From positions 1-38,807 of the forward strand of contig PUKW01000048.1 of NCBI GenBank assembly GCA_003550665.1: 38,807 nucleotides of DNA. The letters run 5' to 3'. The notes below the pieces were generated by a model. That model was not told the origin of the DNA, made no database searches, and was given only the letters and a program-made list of their open reading frames with translations. Made by a program: the position numbers and the translations under genes. Positions 20,211 through 29,785 of this stretch are shown piece after piece. How positions within the stretch are numbered: position 1 is the first letter of the stretch; each line of letters starts with the position of its first letter. Source of the DNA: Paracoccaceae bacterium (GTDB lineage Bacteria; Pseudomonadota; Alphaproteobacteria; Rhodobacterales; Rhodobacteraceae).

Positions 20211-22475
20211 ATGAACGACAATTCGCGTTTCACGCCCGAGGAGGCGTTGGCCTATCACCACGAGCCCAAGCCCGGCAAGTTCGACATCACCCCGTCGAAG
20301 CCGATGACGACGCAGCGCGATCTCAGCCTGGCCTATTCACCCGGCGTCGCGGTACCCGTCGAGGCGATCGCCGCGCGCCCCGAGACGGCCTATGACTACA
20401 CCAACAAGGGCAACATGGTCGCCGTCGTCTCCAACGGCAGCGCGATCCTGGGCCTCGGCAATCTCGGCGCGCTGGCCTCGAAGCCGGTGATGGAGGGCAA
20501 GGCGGTGCTCTTCAAGCGCTTCGCCGATGTCAACGCCGTCGATATCACCCTGGACAGCCAGGACGCCGAGGAGATCATCGCCGCGGTGCGGATCATGGGG
20601 CCGTCCTTCGGAGGCATCAATCTCGAGGACATCAAGGCGCCCGAATGCTTCATCATCGAAAGCCGTCTCAAGGACGAGATGGACATCCCCGTCTTCCATG
20701 ACGATCAGCACGGCACGGCCGTGATCTGCGCGGCGGGGCTGATCAACGCGCTGCACCTGACGGGCAAGACGCTCAAGGAGTGCCGCATCGTGCTCAATGG
20801 CGCGGGGGCCGCGGGGATCGCCTGCATCGAGCTGCTCAAGGCGATGGGCGCGAAGCACGAAAACTGCATCGTGTGCGACACCAAGGGGGTCATCCATACC
20901 GGCCGCGAGGCGGGGATGAACCAGTGGAAGTCGGCCCATGCCGTGGAGACCGATCTGCGCAGCCTCGAGGACGCGATGCAGGGCGCGGATGTGTTCATCG
21001 GCGTGTCGGTGCGCGGAGCGGTGACGTCTGAAATGCTTGCGAGCATGGCGCCCGATCCGGTGATCTTCGCGATGGCCAACCCGGACCCGGAGATCACCCC
21101 GGAGGAGGCGCACGAGGTGCGCGAGGACGCGATCGTGGCCACCGGACGGTCGGACTACCCCAACCAGGTCAACAATGTCCTCGGTTTTCCCTACCTGTTT
21201 CGCGGCGCGCTCGACGTCAATGCGCGCGCGATCAATGACCCGATGAAGATCGCCTGCGCCGAGGCCCTCGCGGCGCTCGCGCGCGAGGATGTGCCCGACG
21301 AGGTCGCGCTCGCTTACGGGCGCAAGCTGAGCTTCGGGCGCGATTACATCATCCCGGCGCCCTTCGACCCGCGCCTCATCCACCGGATCCCGCCGGCGGT
21401 CGCGCGCGCGGGGATGGATACCGGCGTGGCGCGCAAGCCGATCGTGGACATGACGCGCTACGAGCATGACCTGCTCGCGCGGATGGACCCGACTGCGAGT
21501 ATCCTGCAGGGGCTCAACACCCGCGCGCGTGCCGCGCAGGCGCGGATGATCTTCGCCGAGGGCGACGATATCCGCGTGCTGCGCGCCGCCATCGCCTATC
21601 AGCGCTCGGGGCTCGGCCATGCGCTGGTGGTGGGTCGCCACAACGACGTGCGCGACAAGCTCGAGGGCACCGGGCTCGGCGACGCGGTCGAGGAGCTCGA
21701 GATCGTCAACGCCGCCAATACCCGCCATCTGCGCGCCTACAAGGACTTCCTCTATGCGCGGCTGCAGCGGCAGGGCTACGACCGCCAGGACATTCACCGC
21801 CTCGCCGCGCGGGACCGGCACGTTTTTGCCGCGCTGATGCTCGCGCATGGGCATGGCGACGGGCTGGTCAGCGGAGCGACCCGCAAGGCCGCGCAGGCGA
21901 TGGACCTGATCAATCACGTCTTCGATGCCCGCGCGCATCACGGCGCCGCGGGCGTCACGGCGCTTCTGCACAAGGGGCGGATCATCCTCGTGGCCGATAC
22001 GCTGGTGCATGAATGGCCCGACGAGCACCAGCTCGCCGACATCGCGACCAAGGCCGCCGGGGTGGCGCGCCATCTCGGGCTGACGCCGCGCGCCGCCTTC
22101 GTGAGCTTTTCGACCTTCGGGCACCCGGTCTCCGAGCGGGCCGAGAAGATGCAGCGCGCGCCCGAGGTGCTCGATGCGCGCGGGGTGGATTTCGAATACG
22201 AGGGCGACATGTCCGTCGATGTCGCGCTCAACATGAAGACGATGGCGAATTACCCCTTCAGCCGGCTCACCGCACCGGCCAACATCCTCGTGGTGCCGGC
22301 GCGGCATTCGGCCTCGATCTCGGTCAAGCTGATGCAGGAGATGGCCGGCGCCACGGTGATCGGCCCGATCCTGACCGGGGTGACGAAGCCGATCCAGATC
22401 TGCTCGACGGGCTCGACGGTCAACGACATCCTCAACATGGCGGTGATGGCAGCCTGCGATGTCGGCCGCCGATGA
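20211..22475 (+). CDS. maeB: NADP-dependent malic enzyme with C-terminal phosphotransacetylase-like domain
   Basis: EALAYHHEPKPGKFDITPSKPMTTQRDLSLAYSPGVAVPVEAI; VFHDDQHGTAVI; C-terminal PTA-like domain ending STGSTVNDILNMAVMAACD. Confidence 0.93.
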   Translation: MNDNSRFTPEEALAYHHEPKPGKFDITPSKPMTTQRDLSLAYSPGVAVPVEAIAARPETAYDYTNKGNMVAVVSNGSAILGLGNLGALASKPVMEGKAVLFKRFADVNAVDITLDSQDAEEIIAAVRIMGPSFGGINLEDIKAPECFIIESRLKDEMDIPVFHDDQHGTAVICAAGLINALHLTGKTLKECRIVLNGAGAAGIACIELLKAMGAKHENCIVCDTKGVIHTGREAGMNQWKSAHAVETDLRSLEDAMQGADVFIGVSVRGAVTSEMLASMAPDPVIFAMANPDPEITPEEAHEVREDAIVATGRSDYPNQVNNVLGFPYLFRGALDVNARAINDPMKIACAEALAALAREDVPDEVALAYGRKLSFGRDYIIPAPFDPRLIHRIPPAVARAGMDTGVARKPIVDMTRYEHDLLARMDPTASILQGLNTRARAAQARMIFAEGDDIRVLRAAIAYQRSGLGHALVVGRHNDVRDKLEGTGLGDAVEELEIVNAANTRHLRAYKDFLYARLQRQGYDRQDIHRLAARDRHVFAALMLAHGHGDGLVSGATRKAAQAMDLINHVFDARAHHGAAGVTALLHKGRIILVADTLVHEWPDEHQLADIATKAAGVARHLGLTPRAAFVSFSTFGHPVSERAEKMQRAPEVLDARGVDFEYEGDMSVDVALNMKTMANYPFSRLTAPANILVVPARHSASISVKLMQEMAGATVIGPILTGVTKPIQICSTGSTVNDILNMAVMAACDVGRR

Positions 22476-23458
22476 GGCCGGGGCCGCGCAACCTGATCAC
22501 CGATATCGCGGGGCTTGCCGTCGGCAACGCCGAGGACCACGCGCTCAAGTCGGGGGCCACCGTGCTCGTGGCGGAGGCGCCGGTGACGGCGGGCCTGCAT
22601 GTGATGGGCGGCGCGCCCGGCACCCGCGAGAGTGACCTGCTTGCTCCCGACAAGCTGGTGCAGCAGGTCGATGCGCTGGTGCTGTCGGGGGGCTCGGCCT
22701 TCGGGCTGGATGCGGCCTCGGGGGTGGCGGATGCGCTGCGCGAACGCGGGCGCGGCTTCGAGGTCGCCGGGCAGCGGGTGCCGATCGTGCCCGGCGCGGT
22801 CCTGTTCGATCTGTCGAGCGGCGGTGACAAGGGCTGGGACGAGAACCCCTACAAGGCGCTGGGGCGCGGGGCGCTCGATGCTGTGGGAGCGGAGTTCGCG
22901 TTGGGCACGGCCGGCGCGGGCACCGGGGCGACGACGATGGATCTCAAGGGCGGACTCGGCTCGGCCTCGGTGATGCTCGAGGATGGCCCCTGCGTGGGCG
23001 CGCTCGCGGCGGTGAATGCGCTGGGCTCGCCGGTGGTGCAGGGCGGGCCACATTTCTGGGCCGCGCCCTGGGAGATTGGCGGCGAGTTCGGCGGGCTCGG
23101 TCCGGCGCCGGCGCATGACCCCGCCATCGAGCCGCGCCCGCTGCCCGGCGCGGGCGAGTCCACCACCATCGCCATCGTCGCCACTGACGCGACCCTCACC
23201 CAGGCGGAGGCCACGCGCCTCGCCGTGGCCGCGCATGACGGGCTCGCCCGTGCGCTCGTGCCGAGCCATACGCTGTTCGATGGCGATCTCGTCTTTGCCG
23301 TGGCAACCGGGGCGCGCGCACCCGCCGGCCCGGCCGAGCAGCTGCGCCTCGGCCACGCGGCGGCGCTCTGCCTGGCGCGGGCCGTGGCGCGCGGGGTGCA
23401 TGCAGCGCGCCCGGCGCCCGACGATCCGAAGCCCGCCTGGCAGGCGCGGTTCGGCTAG
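22472..23458 (+). CDS. P1 family peptidase (DmpA/NylC-like Ntn-hydrolase fold)
   Basis: NLITDIAGLAVGNAEDHALKSGATVLVAEAPVTAGLHVMGGAPGTRESDLL; LSGGSAFGLDAASGVADAL; GTGATTMDLKGGLGSAS; ATG at 22472 overlaps the maeB stop. Confidence 0.87.
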   Translation: MRPGPRNLITDIAGLAVGNAEDHALKSGATVLVAEAPVTAGLHVMGGAPGTRESDLLAPDKLVQQVDALVLSGGSAFGLDAASGVADALRERGRGFEVAGQRVPIVPGAVLFDLSSGGDKGWDENPYKALGRGALDAVGAEFALGTAGAGTGATTMDLKGGLGSASVMLEDGPCVGALAAVNALGSPVVQGGPHFWAAPWEIGGEFGGLGPAPAHDPAIEPRPLPGAGESTTIAIVATDATLTQAEATRLAVAAHDGLARALVPSHTLFDGDLVFAVATGARAPAGPAEQLRLGHAAALCLARAVARGVHAARPAPDDPKPAWQARFG

Positions 23459-23563
23459 AGCGCGTCGCGTTCATTTGCATTCTCGCGCCGCCCTCTAACC
23501 TCTTGAAATCGCGCGTTCGAGGAGCACAAAACCGGTTCCCACTTTTGCGCAACATGCTTTAGG
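23457..23563. repeat. Interspersed intergenic repeat, copy 1
   Basis: AGAGCGCGTCGCGTTCATTTGCATTCTCGCGCCGCC...AAAACCGGTTCCCACTTTTGCGCAACATGCTTTAGG; ends are imperfect inverted repeats (CTAGAGCGCGTCGCG / CTAAAGCATGTTGCG); homologous to 30677-30780. Confidence 0.75.
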
Positions 23564-24503
23564 GTTCGATCAGTTCGAAATCGGGATCGGCCCGGATTTG
23601 CGCGACATGCGCGGCGTAGGCCTGCGCGAGGGTGTCGCGCTCCGCCTCGGTCCAGGGATCGTAGCGGCCGTACTCGGCGCGGGGGTAGCGCTCCTGAAGC
23701 TCGACGCGCCGGGCGAAGGCGGGCTTGACGCCGTCGCGCGCAACGGCGCGCAGAAGCTCGGCAATCGCGCGGCCCGAGGCGGTGGGCCGTTCCTTGCGCC
23801 CGGCCGGATATGTCAGCTGCGCCGCCTCCACGCCGGGACCGCAGAGCGCGGCGAGGAGGCGCGGCTCGAGCACACGGAAATCCTCGTAGCGCCACACCCG
23901 GATCGCGGCGTGCGGGAACGCCGTGCGCAGGGTCTGCAGCACGCCTTGCCAGTTCGGCCGCCGCGCCATCACCATTGCCTTGAATTCCGCCTCCGGCACG
24001 AACCGCCCCGGCGAGGCCGAGCGCAGGAACTCCACATAGGCGGCGGCGAAGAACTCGGGATAGCCGCGGATCGCGAGATACACCTCGTCGACGCGCAGCG
24101 GCATCGCCTGGGCGAATTTCTGCGCCATGCGGTGCCGGTGTCCGTAGAGCTGACCGCGCTGCACGCAGTGGCCGCAATGGCCGAGCATGTTCTCTTCCGA
24201 CAGCACGATGCGCTCGGGTGCGGTTGCGAGGATCGGCGCGAAGAATGCCGCCGAGAACGCCGCGAGCTCATCATCCGAAACCCGGCGCTTGCCCGAGGCG
24301 AGCGCCGGGCGCAGCCGGGGTGCCACGCCCAGCATCTCGTAGGCATTGACCTGCGCGGGCACGGTCACGTCGCGGCGCAACTTGCGGTGATGGACATAGG
24401 CGATGGCGCGCTCCGCCAGATCCTCCGCGTTGCGGTTGAGTACCGACTGGATATGCGAGGTTGCGGTCTTGTGCGCGCCGCCATGCAGGACGAGCCGGGT
24501 CAT
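23559..24503 (-). CDS. Sulfotransferase-like protein
   Basis: N-terminal LVLHGGAHKTATSHIQSVLNRN resembles the PAPS-binding 5'-phosphosulfate loop; RIVLSEENMLGH. Confidence 0.65.
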   Translation of the reverse strand: MTRLVLHGGAHKTATSHIQSVLNRNAEDLAERAIAYVHHRKLRRDVTVPAQVNAYEMLGVAPRLRPALASGKRRVSDDELAAFSAAFFAPILATAPERIVLSEENMLGHCGHCVQRGQLYGHRHRMAQKFAQAMPLRVDEVYLAIRGYPEFFAAAYVEFLRSASPGRFVPEAEFKAMVMARRPNWQGVLQTLRTAFPHAAIRVWRYEDFRVLEPRLLAALCGPGVEAAQLTYPAGRKERPTASGRAIAELLRAVARDGVKPAFARRVELQERYPRAEYGRYDPWTEAERDTLAQAYAAHVAQIRADPDFELIEP

Positions 24504-24528
24504 CGCGGGGATCGTGCGCGCGCGATGC

Positions 24529-25116
24529 TCAAGGCACGGTGATCAGGAATTGCTGGCCCTGAAGCTCCGGTGGGAAGTCCAGACCGCGCGCCGCGAGCTC
24601 GTCGCGCACCGCCTCGCGCACATGCTTGCGGCCCTCGCGCTGCCAGCCGAAATCGTCGCCCGCGATGATCCCGCCGGGGCGCACCTTGTCGAAGGACAGC
24701 GCGAGATCCCGGCGCACGAAATCATAGAGATGATTGCCGTCGATATAGACCCAGTCGAAGTGATCGTCGGGGTATTCGGCGAGTACCTGCTCGGAAAAGC
24801 CCCTGCGGATCACGACCGCGTCGCGATCGGCGAAGCGGGCGGTGACATGCTCGAACATCTCGCGCATGGCGTCGTGCTGCCTGTTCTTGGCGTGCACCCA
24901 GGTGTCGGGGTTGGCATCGGCCAGAAGATCCCACGGATCGATGAGCACCAGCTCGCGCGGGGCGGTGATCTCGAGGATCGAGGCGGTGAAATCGCCATTC
25001 CAGACGCCGATCTCGGCGCAGCGCCCGCCATGGGGCAGCCGGGCGAGCATCCGCTCGCGGTTGGCCTGGCGTTTGGCCTTGCGTGCGGCGCGCTCGGCGG
25101 CGGGGGTGTCGGTCAT
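24529..25116 (-). CDS. Class I SAM-dependent methyltransferase (Methyltransf_24-like)
   Basis: GGRCAEIGVWNGDFTASILEITAPRELVLIDPWD; DWVYIDGNHLYDFVRRDLALSFDKVRPGGIIAGDDF. Confidence 0.83.
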   Translation of the reverse strand: MTDTPAAERAARKAKRQANRERMLARLPHGGRCAEIGVWNGDFTASILEITAPRELVLIDPWDLLADANPDTWVHAKNRQHDAMREMFEHVTARFADRDAVVIRRGFSEQVLAEYPDDHFDWVYIDGNHLYDFVRRDLALSFDKVRPGGIIAGDDFGWQREGRKHVREAVRDELAARGLDFPPELQGQQFLITVP

Positions 25117-25120
25117 CGGC

Positions 25121-26107
25121 TCACTCCGTCACTGTGGTCGGCGGGGCGGCCCCGCAGAGCTGCAAGAGCTCGGCGCGCAGCGCCGCGTAATCGGGATCAT
25201 CGCGCAGCTCGGCGAGCCGGGCGCGGTGCTGCGCGCGGGCCTCGGCGTCGAGCCGCGCGACCTCGGGATCGGCCATCAGCCGCGCGATCTCTGCCTTCAC
25301 GGCGGGCATGTGGCGCAGGATCGAGCGGTCCGTCGCCCCAAAGCGGCACCAGCGCACCCAGTATTCGGAGGACAGCGTCTGGCGCACATGGTTTGCGCGC
25401 CCGCGGTCGCGCTTGAGCAGGTAGCAGTCGATCGAGCGCACCGCGTAGTGGTTCATCTGTGCGATCCCGTAGCCGAGCGCGCGAAACGGCCGCCGCGGAT
25501 CGCGCCCCGGCACCGCATCGGCGAAGGCCGAGCGCCAGCGCACTGCCGTCTCGTCGGTGTAGTGCGGCGCGTGCAGGCCGAGCTTGTCGAGCGCGGCAGG
25601 GCGGCGAAACAGTGTCTTGACGAAGCGCTTCTCCCCGGCGCCGTCGCCGGCCGGTTCGCACTCGGTCAGCGGCTCGAGCACCCCGTCCAGCAGCCCGACA
25701 TGGCCATTGTTGGAAAACATCCGCCAGGTCACCGGGATCGCGTCGGCGTCGAGGTAATGGTTGAGCAGATCGGCCAGATGCCCTGCACCCACCCCGATAT
25801 TGAGAAACTCGTCCACATCGCTGACGAGCACCCAGCGCGCCGCGTCATAAACCGCGTCCGCGCGCGCGTATTTGAGCGCCGATTTGTGCGGCCCGCGACG
25901 CAGGACTTCGTTGTGGCGGTGATGCACGATCCCGAGCGCGTCGAGTCGCTCCAGCAGCCGGTCGGTGCCGTCGGTGCAGTCATTGGTGTAGATCAGGAAG
26001 GTGTCGAAGCCGATGACGCGGTGATAGGCGACCCATTCGAGCACGAAGGGACCCTCGTTCTTCATCGTCGAGACGATGAGGGCGGGGGCGAAATCATCTC
26101 GGTCCAT
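25121..26107 (-). CDS. Glycosyltransferase family 2 / GT92-like protein
   Basis: ALIVSTMKNEGPFVLEWVAYHRVIGFDTFLIYTNDCTDGTDRLLERL; WVLVSDVDEFLNI (DxD). Confidence 0.85.
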   Translation of the reverse strand: MDRDDFAPALIVSTMKNEGPFVLEWVAYHRVIGFDTFLIYTNDCTDGTDRLLERLDALGIVHHRHNEVLRRGPHKSALKYARADAVYDAARWVLVSDVDEFLNIGVGAGHLADLLNHYLDADAIPVTWRMFSNNGHVGLLDGVLEPLTECEPAGDGAGEKRFVKTLFRRPAALDKLGLHAPHYTDETAVRWRSAFADAVPGRDPRRPFRALGYGIAQMNHYAVRSIDCYLLKRDRGRANHVRQTLSSEYWVRWCRFGATDRSILRHMPAVKAEIARLMADPEVARLDAEARAQHRARLAELRDDPDYAALRAELLQLCGAAPPTTVTE

Positions 26108-26331
26108 GCGTCACCAATCCGGGCATGCCACGCCTTGGCCGCATCATCTGGCGGGCGCGGCGCATACGCATTCAAGATGTAGCAATTTCCGCCCCGGTGC
26201 AAAAGCCTTAATCGCGTCGGCCGCCGCGACCGCGACGCGCCGGCGCGGTTGACATGGCGCGAGTTTCGCGTGTGAATTGCGGTGTCGTGCCGGCCCGGTC
26301 GGGCCGCACCGGAGGAAACAGGGAGAGAGTC

Positions 26332-27291
26332 ATGAAAAAGACGATGGGAGCTGCGTTCTGCGCGGCAATCGCGGCCGGTTCGGGCGCGCATGCCATGGAG
26401 CTGTCGATCGCGACGGGGGGCACCGGCGGCGTGTATTACCCGTATGGCGGCGGGCTCGCCGAGATCATCGGCGATCACGTCGAGGGCTACACCGCCAGCG
26501 TCGAGGTCACCGGCGCCTCGGTCGAGAACATGGCGCTGATCTCGCGCTTTGACAGCGATCTGGCGCTCGCGCTCGCCGACACGGTGTATGACGCCTATCA
26601 CGGCGAGGGCGATTTCGAGGACCGGCACATTCCTGAGACCCGCGCGCTGGCCTCGATCTATCCCAACGCGGTGCAGATCGTCACCCTCGCCGACAGCGGC
26701 ATCGAGAGCCTCGACGACCTGCGCGGCGAGCGCGTGTCGGTCGGCGCGCCGGGCTCGGGCACCGAGGTCAGCGCCGAAACGCTGCTCAATGCCAACGACA
26801 TCACCTATGACGATTTCGACCAGGAGCGGCTGAACTTCAACGAGACCGCCGACGCGCTGCGCGATGGCGACATCGTGGCCGGGTTCTGGAGCGTCGGCCC
26901 ACCGACGAGCTCGATCATGAACCTCGCCGCGACGCGCGACATCGCGATCCTCGAACTCAGCGAGGAGGAGGTTGCCAACGCCATCGACGCGCAGCCGGTG
27001 TTTGCCGAATACTACCTGCCCGGCGGCACCTATGAGGGTGTCGAGGACGATGTGCGCACCATCTCGACGCCCAATGTCCTCGTCGTGCATGCCGACATGG
27101 AGGAGGAACTCGCTTACGAGATCACCCGCGTGCTCTTCGAACACACCGACACGCTGATCGATGTGCATCCGGCCGCCAATGACACCACGGTGGAGTTTTC
27201 GCTCGGCTCGACGCCGGTTCCGTTCCACCCCGGCTCGATCCGCTACTACGAGGAGATCGGCGAAGAGGTGCCGGACGACCTGCGTCCGTGA
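26332..27291 (+). CDS. TAXI family TRAP transporter solute-binding protein
   Basis: Signal peptide then MELSIATGGTGGVYYPYGGGLAEIIGDHVEGYTASVEVTGASVENMALISRFDSDLALALADT; start at 26332 after a GGGAGAG site. Confidence 0.92.
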   Translation: MKKTMGAAFCAAIAAGSGAHAMELSIATGGTGGVYYPYGGGLAEIIGDHVEGYTASVEVTGASVENMALISRFDSDLALALADTVYDAYHGEGDFEDRHIPETRALASIYPNAVQIVTLADSGIESLDDLRGERVSVGAPGSGTEVSAETLLNANDITYDDFDQERLNFNETADALRDGDIVAGFWSVGPPTSSIMNLAATRDIAILELSEEEVANAIDAQPVFAEYYLPGGTYEGVEDDVRTISTPNVLVVHADMEEELAYEITRVLFEHTDTLIDVHPAANDTTVEFSLGSTPVPFHPGSIRYYEEIGEEVPDDLRP

Positions 27292-27767
27292 GCCTTCGAG
27301 CGACGGGGCGGCCGCTCATGGCCGCTCTTTTCCTGCTCCCCCCGAGCGCGGCGTCCGGCGCCGCGCTCGAAATCCTGCGCGCGGATGACAGCGCGCTTGC
27401 CGAAATCGCACTGCCCGAGGACGGCGCATGGTGTCTCGACTGGCGCCATTCGGTCACCGGCGGCGCGGTGCAGGATTGCTTTACCGTCGCGGAAGGCCGC
27501 ATGACCCTCGCGCGAAGTTATCTGCATGACGCCGCCGCCGGGCTCGGCCACATCGCCGGGCGCGGCACGCAGCGGAGCGCGCCGGGCGGCGGTTACTGGA
27601 TCGAGGATATCGACGAGCCGGTGCCGGGCGATGCGCTGCGTCTGCGGGTGGGCAGTGCGCGGGTCGGCCATCGCGTCACCGCGGGCGACACCGAGTTTGA
27701 GCTGTCGCGCCACGCCGCCGGGGAGCGCGTCACGCTGCGCCCGGCCGAATCGTCCAGAGGAGACTGA
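27288..27767 (+). CDS. DUF1850 domain-containing protein
   Basis: LEILRADDSALAEIALPEDGAWCLDWRHSVTGGAVQDCFTVAEGRM; GTG start overlapping the TAXI SBP stop; between TRAP SBP and permease genes. Confidence 0.8.
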   Translation: MSLRATGRPLMAALFLLPPSAASGAALEILRADDSALAEIALPEDGAWCLDWRHSVTGGAVQDCFTVAEGRMTLARSYLHDAAAGLGHIAGRGTQRSAPGGGYWIEDIDEPVPGDALRLRVGSARVGHRVTAGDTEFELSRHAAGERVTLRPAESSRGD

Positions 27768-29785
27768 TGGCCCAGCCGGAGATCCCCGACCAGCTGCGAT
27801 CGGCCGACGCGGTGCAGCCGCGCCCCGTGCTCATCGCCGTCACCATCGTCGCGGTGGCGATGTCGCTGTTTCAGCTCTATGCCGCCGGGGTGCAGCCGCT
27901 CGGGCTGTTCTATCAGCGCAGCATCCATCTCGGCTTCGTCATGGTGCTGGCCTTCCTGATCTTTCCCGTCACCGGTCAGCGCCGGGCGCGGGGGCCGGTC
28001 GGCTGGGTGGTCGATCTGGCCTTCCTGAGTGCCGCGTTCATGTCGGGCTTCTACATCGTCTGGTTTCTCGACGACATCATCGACCGCGCCGGATTCTGGA
28101 CCGAGACCGATATCTGGATGGGCGTGATCGCCACGATCACCGTGCTCGAGGCCAGCCGGCGCGCCGTGGGGCTGGGCATGACCGTGATCGGGATCATCGC
28201 CATCGTCTATGCGATGGCGGGTCCGCGCGGCGCGCTGCCCTGGTTCGGCGAGTGGATGCCGGGCATCATGTCGCATCGCGGTGCCAATCTCGACCGGCTC
28301 GTCGGGCAGCTCTATCTGGGGCAGGAGGGCATCTTCGGGCTGCCGCTCGGAGTGGCGGCGACCTATGTGTTCATGTTCGTCCTGTTCGGCGCCTTTCTCG
28401 AGGTCACCGGGGCGGGGCGCTTCTTCATCGACATGGCCTTCGCTGCGACCGGGCGGCGCCCCGGCGGGCCCGCCAAGGCCGCCGTCATCGCCTCGGCGGG
28501 GATGGGCTCGATCTCGGGCTCGGCCATTGCCAACGTCGTCACCACCGGGGCCTTCACGATCCCGCTGATGAAGCGGCTCGGTTACAAGCCCAAGCAGGCC
28601 GGCGGCATCGAGGCCGCCGCCTCCACCGGCGGGCAGATCACGCCACCGCTGATGGGGGCGGGGGCGTTCCTGATCTCCGAATACACCAACATCCCCTATA
28701 TCGAGATCGTCGGGGTCTCGATCTTCCCTGCGATCCTCTATCTCGGCACGGTCTATCTGTTCGTGCACATCGTCGCGATGAAGGCCGGGATGAAGGGGAT
28801 GCCGGCCTCGGAGCTGCCGCTGGTGCGCACGGTGATGGGGGCGGGGTGGCATTTCATCCTGCCGCTGATCGTGCTCGTGGTGCTTTTGATCAACAACTAT
28901 TCGCCCATGCGGGTGGGCTTTTACGCGATTGGCTCGGTTATCGCGGTCACGGTGCTGCGCGCGGCGGTGGTGATGGCGGTGATCGAGCCGCGCAACGGCA
29001 ATCCGCTCACGCTGGAGCGCATCGGCATCGCCATCATGGGCGGGCTCCGGGGCCTCGTGCGGGCGCTCGAGATCGGGGCGCGCAACGCCGTCGCGGTCAG
29101 CATCGCCTGCGCGGTGGCGGGCATCATCGTGGGCGTCGTCGGGCTCACGGGGCTGGGGCTGAAATTCTCCTCGATGATGGTCGCGCTGTCGGGGGGCAAC
29201 ATCGTGCTCGCGCTGATCCTCGTGCTGCTGGCGAGCCTGGTGCTGGGGATGGGGCTGCCGGTGACGGCGGCCTATATCGTGCTGATCGTGCTGGTGGGCC
29301 CGGCGCTGCAGAACGAGTTCGGCATCCCGCTGCTGATCGCGCATCTGGTGGTGTTCTGGTACAGTCAGGACAGCAATGTCACCCCGCCCATCGCGCTTGC
29401 GGGCTTCGCGGCCGCGGCGGTGGCCGGCTCGAAACCGATGGAGACCAGTTTTCAGGCCTGGAAATTCGCCAAGGGGCTGTATCTGATCCCGGCCTTCATG
29501 GTCTTCAATCCGGAGATCATCCTGGGCGGCGACCCGGCGGTGGTCTTGTGGACGGGCTTTCTGGCGATCATTTCGCTGATCGGCTTCGCCGCGGCGATCG
29601 AGGGGTATCTGTTCACCTGGATGAACCCCGTTTCGCGGGTGCTGGTGATCCCCGGCGTGATCGGGACATTCTATCCCGAGTTGCTGCTCGAGCTGATCGG
29701 GGCGGCGGTGCTGATCGGGGTCATCGCGCTGAACTGGCTGACAGCGCCGCGCGCTCAGGAGGCGGCGAAGTCGTCGCGGGCATAG
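27767..29785 (+). CDS. TRAP transporter fused permease (4TM/12TM)
   Basis: VIASAGMGSISGSAIANVVTTGAFTIPLMKRLGYKPKQAGGIEAAASTGGQITPPLMGAGAFLISEYTNIPYIEI; LGMGLPVTAAYIVL; QDSNVTPPIALAGFAAAAVAGS. Confidence 0.96.
   Translation: MAQPEIPDQLRSADAVQPRPVLIAVTIVAVAMSLFQLYAAGVQPLGLFYQRSIHLGFVMVLAFLIFPVTGQRRARGPVGWVVDLAFLSAAFMSGFYIVWFLDDIIDRAGFWTETDIWMGVIATITVLEASRRAVGLGMTVIGIIAIVYAMAGPRGALPWFGEWMPGIMSHRGANLDRLVGQLYLGQEGIFGLPLGVAATYVFMFVLFGAFLEVTGAGRFFIDMAFAATGRRPGGPAKAAVIASAGMGSISGSAIANVVTTGAFTIPLMKRLGYKPKQAGGIEAAASTGGQITPPLMGAGAFLISEYTNIPYIEIVGVSIFPAILYLGTVYLFVHIVAMKAGMKGMPASELPLVRTVMGAGWHFILPLIVLVVLLINNYSPMRVGFYAIGSVIAVTVLRAAVVMAVIEPRNGNPLTLERIGIAIMGGLRGLVRALEIGARNAVAVSIACAVAGIIVGVVGLTGLGLKFSSMMVALSGGNIVLALILVLLASLVLGMGLPVTAAYIVLIVLVGPALQNEFGIPLLIAHLVVFWYSQDSNVTPPIALAGFAAAAVAGSKPMETSFQAWKFAKGLYLIPAFMVFNPEIILGGDPAVVLWTGFLAIISLIGFAAAIEGYLFTWMNPVSRVLVIPGVIGTFYPELLLELIGAAVLIGVIALNWLTAPRAQEAAKSSRA

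Noticed and set aside
26249-26278. TTGACA-N17/18 promoter upstream of the TAXI TRAP operon
   Set aside because: The -35 hexamer is exact but the -10 candidates (GTGAAT or TGAATT) are weak; not reported as a feature without transcript data.
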